From the NCBI RefSeq assembly GCF_035503745.1, contig NZ_DATJTC010000020.1, positions 1 to 64,000 on the forward strand: a stretch of 64,000 nt of DNA. The letters are read 5' to 3'. Within the stretch, counting starts at the first letter, position 1, and the number at the start of each line of letters is the position of its first letter. The position numbers and the translations under genes were made by a program. The notes under the pieces are model-generated. The model made no database searches, had not been told where the DNA came from, and saw only the letters and a program-made list of their open reading frames with translations. Of this stretch, positions 59,667-64,000 are shown piece after piece. This DNA comes from Dyella_B sp035503745 (lineage in GTDB: Bacteria > Pseudomonadota > Gammaproteobacteria > Xanthomonadales > Rhodanobacteraceae).

Positions 59667-60941
59667 TCAGGAACCGGACGAGGAGCCATTACGGTGGCCA
59701 CTGCCCTTCTTCCATTTTTTCTTGTCCGCGCCCGAAGTGACCTGCGCCTGCGGCACTTCGCCGGGCTTGAGCGCATTGACCTTGCTGCCGGGCTTCAAGC
59801 GGAACTGGCCTTCGGTGACCACCTGGTCGCCTTCGTTCAGGCCCTTGCTGATCATCACATGACTGTCGCCCACTTCGCTGGCCACCTTCACCGGCTGCAT
59901 CGCCACCGTCTGGTCGGGCTGCAACTTGTAGACGAAATCGCCGTCGGGGCCGCGCTGCACCGCCTGCGCGGGAATCACCAGGCCGCCCGCCACCGTCTTC
60001 ACGCGCAACTGCACGTTGACGAACTGGCCCTGCCACAGCTTGGCGTCGGGGTTGTTGAACTGCGCGCGCAGCTTGAAGGTGCCGGTGGAGGTGTCGATCT
60101 GGTTGTCGACCACCTGCAGGAAGCCGGTGGTGTCCAGCGGATGCGAATCGGTGCGGTCCAGCGCGATCACTTCCAGCTTGTTGGCGCCGTTCTTGAACGA
60201 ATCGCGCACGGTTTCAAGATCCTGCTCGGGCAGGCTGAAGATCACATAGATCGGCTGGATCTGGGTCAGCGTGACGATCGAGGTGGTCGTGGTCACCACG
60301 TTGCCCGGGTCCACATTGCGGATGCCGGCCACGCCGTCGATCGGCGAGACGATCTTGGTGAAATCCAGCTGCACCTTGGCCGAGCGCGCGGCCGCCTGGT
60401 CGGCGATCACCGTGGCGCGCAACTGCGCCACGTTGTTGCGGTAGGTATCCATGTCCAGCGCGGCGACGTAGCCGTTGGCGACCAATTTCTGGTTGCGCTC
60501 CAGCGTGCTGTTGGCGGTGGCCAGCGAGGCTTCGTCCTGCTTCTCCTTGGCCACGGCCTGGTCATAGGCGGCCTGGTAGGTGCGCGGGTCGATCTGCGCG
60601 ATCACGTCGCCCTTCTTCACCGCCTGGCCTTCCTTGAAATTGATCGTCCACAGCTGGCCGCCGATTTCCGGATTGATCGTGACGTTGTTCAGCGCCGTCA
60701 CCGTGCCCAGTGCGGTCAGATACACCGGCACGGCCTGCTTGACGGTGGGTTCGACCGTTACCGGCACGGGCGTGTTGTCCTGGCCGGGACCGCCTGCCGC
60801 GCCTTGCGCGGTCTCCCGGCCGCCCCCGCGACGATGCGCCGCACCGGCCCCTTCCTGCGGCTTATGCAGCAAGCGGAATGCAACCCCACCCACCACGAGC
60901 ACGGCGATCACGATCAACGCGATCTTCCAAAAACGCGACAT
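59667..60941 (-). CDS. mdtA: RND efflux periplasmic adaptor, MdtA-like
   Basis: A membrane fusion protein of 424 residues. It has an N-terminal anchor (IALIVIAVLVVGGVAF) with no lipobox, a G/R/A-rich spacer, the lipoyl-like half TVTALNNVTINPEIGGQLW, a coiled-coil hairpin (about 115-185), the second lipoyl half IVSPIDGVAGIRNVDPGNVV, and a beta-barrel domain. The C-terminus is a K/G/S-rich tail. The start is the ATG at 60941, seven bases after AGGAG; 156 bp of open frame lie upstream. It is the first gene of the efflux operon. A candidate operator lies about 90 bp upstream. Confidence 0.93.
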   Translation of the reverse strand: MSRFWKIALIVIAVLVVGGVAFRLLHKPQEGAGAAHRRGGGRETAQGAAGGPGQDNTPVPVTVEPTVKQAVPVYLTALGTVTALNNVTINPEIGGQLWTINFKEGQAVKKGDVIAQIDPRTYQAAYDQAVAKEKQDEASLATANSTLERNQKLVANGYVAALDMDTYRNNVAQLRATVIADQAAARSAKVQLDFTKIVSPIDGVAGIRNVDPGNVVTTTTSIVTLTQIQPIYVIFSLPEQDLETVRDSFKNGANKLEVIALDRTDSHPLDTTGFLQVVDNQIDTSTGTFKLRAQFNNPDAKLWQGQFVNVQLRVKTVAGGLVIPAQAVQRGPDGDFVYKLQPDQTVAMQPVKVASEVGDSHVMISKGLNEGDQVVTEGQFRLKPGSKVNALKPGEVPQAQVTSGADKKKWKKGSGHRNGSSSGS

Positions 60942-61029
60942 GTGAAACTCCTGGATTGAACGTCTAGGCCGCCTGACCCCATTGGCGCGGGCACACGCCC
61001 TAGGCCTTGGAAACAAGCATAGGGGCTGC

Positions 61030-61058
61030 TTGTCAACGTTGGACAATGCCAGTTGACA
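61030..61058. promoter_or_regulatory. Candidate operator of the mdtABC-like operon
   Basis: Three related half-sites in 29 bp: TGTCAAC (61031-61037), GTTGGACA (61038-61045) and GTTGACA (61052-61058). The first two form a near-palindrome (TGTCAACGTTGGACA, one base short of perfect). The first and third form a perfect 7-bp inverted repeat. TetR- or MarR-type repressors of efflux pumps use sites like this. No regulator gene is adjacent. Confidence 0.45.
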
Positions 61059-61209
61059 TAGGTGCCTTATGACCGATGGCAGGGTCTGCCATGCCAAAGC
61101 TTACTAGCCTACCGTGACGGCGCGGCGGCAAGGTCTGCGCGCGCGGTTCTTGACCATTCTTTACACAGCTGTCGAATGCGGCAGGCACCGCGCGCCTTCG
61201 CCGAGGGCT

Positions 61210-61239
61210 TTCAAAGTTGCCGATGGCTTCGTCTATACT
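61210..61239 (+). promoter_or_regulatory. Candidate promoter of the cytochrome c gene
   Basis: TTCAAA (four of six to -35), an 18-base spacer, and TATACT (five of six to -10) ending 142 bp before the GTG start. The -10 is the best hexamer in the region. Confidence 0.35.
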
Positions 61240-61381
61240 CGGATGGATACTGTCCGTGGCGGGTTCGGCGGCGCCGGAAATGCCGGGGGCACGGGGGCAC
61301 GGGGTCGCCGGGGGGCGGCAAGGGGCGCCACGGCGGGCGTGGCGGCGTTCCAGATTAATCATTCGATGACTGGAGTATTGC

Positions 61382-61915
61382 GTGAGCGGTTCCATGAGCA
61401 AGTCCGACCAGAGTTTCCTGCGTCAGTTCTCGTTGCTTATCGCCGGCCTTGGCGTACTGACCCTGGTGCTGATCTTCACCGCCTGGACGATCTACGAGCA
61501 CGAGCCGAAGGAAACCGATCCGAACGCCGCCAAGCAGCTCTCCGCCAGCCTTGCCCCGAACGGTTCCGTGTACGCCGGTAACACCGGCCGCGCCGCGATG
61601 GAAGCGGCTCAGGCCGCCGCGGCCAAGGCCGCCGCCGCACAGGTTGCCTACGGCGGCACCACCGACGGCAAGACCATCTACGACAACCTCTGCCACGCCT
61701 GCCACACCGCGGGCGTGGCCGGCGCGCCGGTGCTGGGCAACAAGACCATGTGGGGCCCGCGCATCGCCGAGGGCCTGGACACCCTCATCAAGCACGCCAC
61801 CGACGGCTACCACGGCCCCGACGGCAACTTCATGCCGCCCAAGGGCGGCAACCCCGCGCTCACCGATGCGCAGGTGAAGGCGGCCGTGACCTGGATTGTC
61901 GATCAGGCCAAGTAA
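61382..61915 (+). CDS. Membrane-anchored cytochrome c (c5-like)
   Basis: 177 residues. One membrane segment (LLIAGLGVLTLVLIFTAW) anchors a periplasmic domain. After an A/K-rich linker (about 75-92) comes a class I cytochrome c with the haem site CHACH: Cys104, Cys107 and His108. The likely axial Met is 151 (GNFMPPKGG). The layout is like cytochrome c5. The start is the GTG at 61382, six bases after GGAG; the ATG four codons later has no site. It probably carries electrons to a terminal oxidase or reductase; the partner is not in the window. Confidence 0.9.
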   Translation: MSGSMSKSDQSFLRQFSLLIAGLGVLTLVLIFTAWTIYEHEPKETDPNAAKQLSASLAPNGSVYAGNTGRAAMEAAQAAAAKAAAAQVAYGGTTDGKTIYDNLCHACHTAGVAGAPVLGNKTMWGPRIAEGLDTLIKHATDGYHGPDGNFMPPKGGNPALTDAQVKAAVTWIVDQAK

Positions 61916-61979
61916 TCTTTTTGCTCCCTCTGTCCTGCGGGAAGGGCAGAGGAAGTCACGACCCTATCACCCAGCTATC

Positions 61980-62669
61980 ATGGGCGGCATGACCTCCCCC
62001 GCCCCCGATCCGTCCGCCTTCCCCGACGAGCTCTCCGAATTCACCCTGCAAGGCCCGGTCGGCCCGCTTGAGGCGATCAGCGACAAGGCCGAACCCGGCT
62101 GCGCGCGCCGCGGCGTGGCGGTGATCTGCCATCCCAACTCCAAGGACGGCGGCACCATGCGCAATAAAGTGGTGACCATGCTCGAGCGCAGCCTGCGCGA
62201 ATCGGGCCTGGACACGCTGCGCTTCAACTTCCGCAGTGCCGGCGAATCGGCGGGAACCTACGACAACGGCGTCGGCGAAAGCGACGACCTTGCCGCCGTG
62301 GTGAAGTGGGTACGCCGCGTACGCCCCGACGATGCGCTGTGGCTGGCCGGCTTTTCCTTCGGCAGCTACGTCACCCTGCGCAACGCGGTCGCCTTGAAAG
62401 CCCAGGCGCTGATCAGCATCGCCCCGCCGGTGGGCCGCTGGGCCCATGAAACCCTGGCGCTGCCCACCTGCCCCTGGCTGGTGGTGATGGGCGAGGAAGA
62501 CGAAATCGTCGAACCGCAGGCGGTGTTCGACTGGATCGACAGCCTCCCGCAGCCGCCCGAACTGATCCGCATGCCGGAAACCGGCCACTTCTTCCACCGC
62601 CGCCTGATGGACCTGCGCGGCGCGGTCAAGCACGCCATCCACGATTGGCTGCCGCCCCCGCGCGACTGA
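61980..62669 (+). CDS. Alpha/beta hydrolase (COG2945-type)
   Basis: 229 residues. RRGVAVICHPNSKDGGTMRNKVV, FNFRSAGESAGTYDNGVGE and the nucleophile elbow LAGFSFGSYVTL are the marks of this dienelactone-hydrolase-like family. GEEDEIV holds the acid and PETGHFFHRRL the histidine. The ATG at 61989 is an equally good start; neither has a strong site. It lies between the cytochrome c and zapE genes, 12 bp before zapE, so it is likely co-transcribed with zapE. Substrate unknown. Confidence 0.88.
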   Translation: MGGMTSPAPDPSAFPDELSEFTLQGPVGPLEAISDKAEPGCARRGVAVICHPNSKDGGTMRNKVVTMLERSLRESGLDTLRFNFRSAGESAGTYDNGVGESDDLAAVVKWVRRVRPDDALWLAGFSFGSYVTLRNAVALKAQALISIAPPVGRWAHETLALPTCPWLVVMGEEDEIVEPQAVFDWIDSLPQPPELIRMPETGHFFHRRLMDLRGAVKHAIHDWLPPPRD

Positions 62670-62681
62670 AGCACACGTTTT

Positions 62682-63806
62682 ATGCCTGACATGACACCCG
62701 GCGCGCCCAGCGCGCGTTACCAGGATGGCGTCGCCGCGCATCGCTGGACCGCCGATCCCGCGCAGCAAGCCGTGCTGCCCGAGTTGGACCGCATGCACGC
62801 GGCACTGTGCGCCAGCCACGACAACAACGGCGGCCTGCTCAGCCGCCTCAAATCCCTGCTCGGCGCGGAAGACCGCGTGGCCGTGCCCGGCCTGTACCTG
62901 TGGGGCAGCGTCGGGCGCGGCAAAACCTTCCTGATGGATATGTTCGCCGCCAGCCTGCCGCGCGGCGTGGTGCTGCGCCGGCACTTCCATCGCTTCATGG
63001 GCGAAGTGCACGAAAGCCTGCGTTCGCTGGGCGATCAACAGGATCCGCTGATCAAAGTCGCCGCCGGCATCGCCGCGCGCTGCCGCGTGCTGTGCCTGGA
63101 CGAATTCCTGGTCAACGACATCGGCGACGCGATGATCCTGGCCAACCTGTTCGAATCGCTGTTCGCGCGCGGCGTCACCTTGGTGACCACCTCCAACACC
63201 GCGCCGTCGAATCTCTACAAAGACGGCCTGCAGCGCGCACGCTTTTTACCCGCCATCGCCGCGATCGAAAAGCATTGCCATGTGGTGGAAATGATTTCCG
63301 CGCACGACTGGCGGCTGCGCGCACTTACTCATGCGTCGGTGTATCACACCCCGCCCAGCGCCGAAGCCGAACGCGCGCTGGCGCAGATCTTCGCCACCCA
63401 GGCGCAAGGCGATGTGGTCGAAGGCGGCGAACTGATCGTCAACGACCGCCCCATCCCCGTACGCAAGCGCGCCGCCAACATCCTGTGGTTCGAGTTCGAG
63501 GCGCTATGCGACGGCCCGCGCGCCGTCGCGGACTACATCGCGCTGGCCAAGAGCGCCCCCGCCGTCATCATCTCCAACGTGCCGCAATTTACCGTCTACA
63601 GCGAAGACCCGGCCAAGCGCTTCGTGCAATTGGTGGATGAATTCTACGACCGTCACGTCAAGCTGATCCTGTCGGCCGGCGCACCGATCACCGAACTTTA
63701 CGACGGCGAACGCCTGCGCGCCGAATTCGGCCGCACCGAGTCGCGGCTGATCGAGATGCAAAGCGAGGAATACCTGGCATTGCCGTACCTGGGGCAGGCC
63801 GGCTGA
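62682..63806 (+). CDS. zapE: Cell-division ATPase ZapE (AFG1 family)
   Basis: 374 residues, an AFG1-like P-loop ATPase known in E. coli to act on the Z-ring under stress. Walker A is GSVGRGKT at 75-82 (LYLWGSVGRGKTFLMDMF), followed by HFHRFMGEVHESL and Walker B VLCLDEFLVNDIGDAMIL. TSNTAPSNLYKDGLQRARFLP and FTVYSEDPAKRFVQLVDEFYDRH are family blocks. The ATG is 12 bp after the hydrolase stop. It faces the convergent hydrolase gene at the window edge. Confidence 0.95.
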   Translation: MPDMTPGAPSARYQDGVAAHRWTADPAQQAVLPELDRMHAALCASHDNNGGLLSRLKSLLGAEDRVAVPGLYLWGSVGRGKTFLMDMFAASLPRGVVLRRHFHRFMGEVHESLRSLGDQQDPLIKVAAGIAARCRVLCLDEFLVNDIGDAMILANLFESLFARGVTLVTTSNTAPSNLYKDGLQRARFLPAIAAIEKHCHVVEMISAHDWRLRALTHASVYHTPPSAEAERALAQIFATQAQGDVVEGGELIVNDRPIPVRKRAANILWFEFEALCDGPRAVADYIALAKSAPAVIISNVPQFTVYSEDPAKRFVQLVDEFYDRHVKLILSAGAPITELYDGERLRAEFGRTESRLIEMQSEEYLALPYLGQAG

Positions 63807-63836
63807 CATCAAATCATTTGTAAACGTGCCACTCGC

Positions 63837-64000
63837 TCACTGCGGCTTTTTTGCGAGCGGCGGATCCATGCGCAACCACGTATCAAAAAAATCGAGCACC
63901 CGAACCCTGTACGGGTCGCCGACATAACCATAAAGATCGACGTGCCTGGCGCCATGCACCACCCACAAGGACTTCGGCGCCGTCGCCGCGTCGAACATCG
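63837..64000 (-). CDS. 3' end of an alpha/beta hydrolase gene (cut by window edge)
   Basis: The minus strand reads FDAATAPKSLWVVHGARH, VDLYGYVGDPYRVRVLDFFD, TWLRMDPPLAKKPQ, then TGA at 63837. The GARHVDLY context looks like the catalytic-His end of an alpha/beta hydrolase (the H-V-D-L position common in dienelactone-hydrolase-like and prolyl-peptidase-like enzymes). Only about 54 residues are inside the window, so the family call is tentative. It converges on zapE with 30 bp between stops. Confidence 0.6.
   Translation of the reverse strand, partial: MFDAATAPKSLWVVHGARHVDLYGYVGDPYRVRVLDFFDTWLRMDPPLAKKPQ

Larger units (their letters stand above)
60942..61381. other. Divergent intergenic region mdtA / cytochrome c
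   Basis: 440 bp holding both promoters. The left part carries the inverted repeats listed at 61030-61058. The right part has a candidate promoter at 61210-61239 and a G-rich stretch (61260-61340). Frames across it on the plus strand look like shadows. Nothing else is recognised. Confidence 0.45.

Noticed and set aside
52910..60959. Very long plus-strand frames (800, 806 and 441 codons) opposite the mdt genes
   Set aside because: All are antisense shadows of the RND and adaptor genes, with H/R/Q/A-rich composition and no ribosome-binding sites.
61053..61081. Perfect TTGACA at 61053-61058 (and its inverse at 61031-61036) as promoter -35 boxes
   Set aside because: No acceptable -10 lies 16-18 bases downstream on either strand; better explained as operator half-sites.

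Overview
The window is a high-GC gammaproteobacterial chromosome segment. Gene content and order point to the Xanthomonadales, most likely Rhodanobacteraceae (Dyella, Frateuria or Rhodanobacter relatives). The reasons are a pilS next to sucCD, an XpsE-type secretion ATPase without the tetracysteine motif, a monomeric NADP-isocitrate dehydrogenase, large TonB-dependent receptors, and a cytochrome c / hydrolase / zapE string. No rRNA, tRNA, IS element, prophage or CRISPR array was recognised.

Layout. (1) 1-8.4 kb: pilS and sucCD lie between two effector/toxin-like genes. The left one is cut by the window edge. The right one (5056-8442, minus) looks like a DUF6543-type protein with two C-terminal ~186-residue repeats; the second repeat is broken by an apparent +1 frameshift. 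(2) 8.8-13.7 kb: a translationally coupled pair (acetoacetate-decarboxylase-like protein plus a 727-residue FAD oxidoreductase), then a membrane diguanylate cyclase. (3) 13.9-22.2 kb: core genes nadE, bamD, rluD, pgeF, clpB (with a heat-shock-type promoter) and an unknown 320-residue protein. (4) 22.3-24.8 kb: a TonB-dependent receptor. (5) 25.07-33.5 kb: a cobalamin riboswitch, a 15-codon leader ORF and nine cobalamin genes joined by stop/start overlaps: cobO-cbiA-cbiB-cobD-cobQ-cobU-cobT-cobC-cobS. They cover late corrinoid assembly and salvage; corrin-ring genes are absent here. (6) 33.6-46.1 kb: housekeeping and accessory genes (FmdB-type zinc ribbon, aspS, a lipase-like hydrolase, gspE/xpsE, tatD, rluE, a secreted methyltransferase-like protein, a NYN protein, a LysR regulator, an aldo/keto reductase, a TraB/GumN protein), broken by a palindromic repeat array at 36.6-37.05 kb and a decayed gene near 42.3 kb. 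(7) 46.3-52.8 kb: icd, a small lipoprotein and a large TonB-dependent receptor. (8) 52.9-61 kb: an mdtABC-type tripartite RND efflux operon with a candidate operator upstream. (9) 61.4-64 kb: a membrane-anchored cytochrome c, an alpha/beta hydrolase, zapE, and the 3' end of another hydrolase.

The strongest leads are the effector-like paralogues around pilS-sucCD with the split repeat, the leader ORF between the B12 riboswitch and cobO, the uncharacterised decarboxylase-like/FAD pair, and a dispersed palindromic repeat that forms a tandem array and also supplies a terminator. All names rest on reading motifs and recalled family features; no database search was run.
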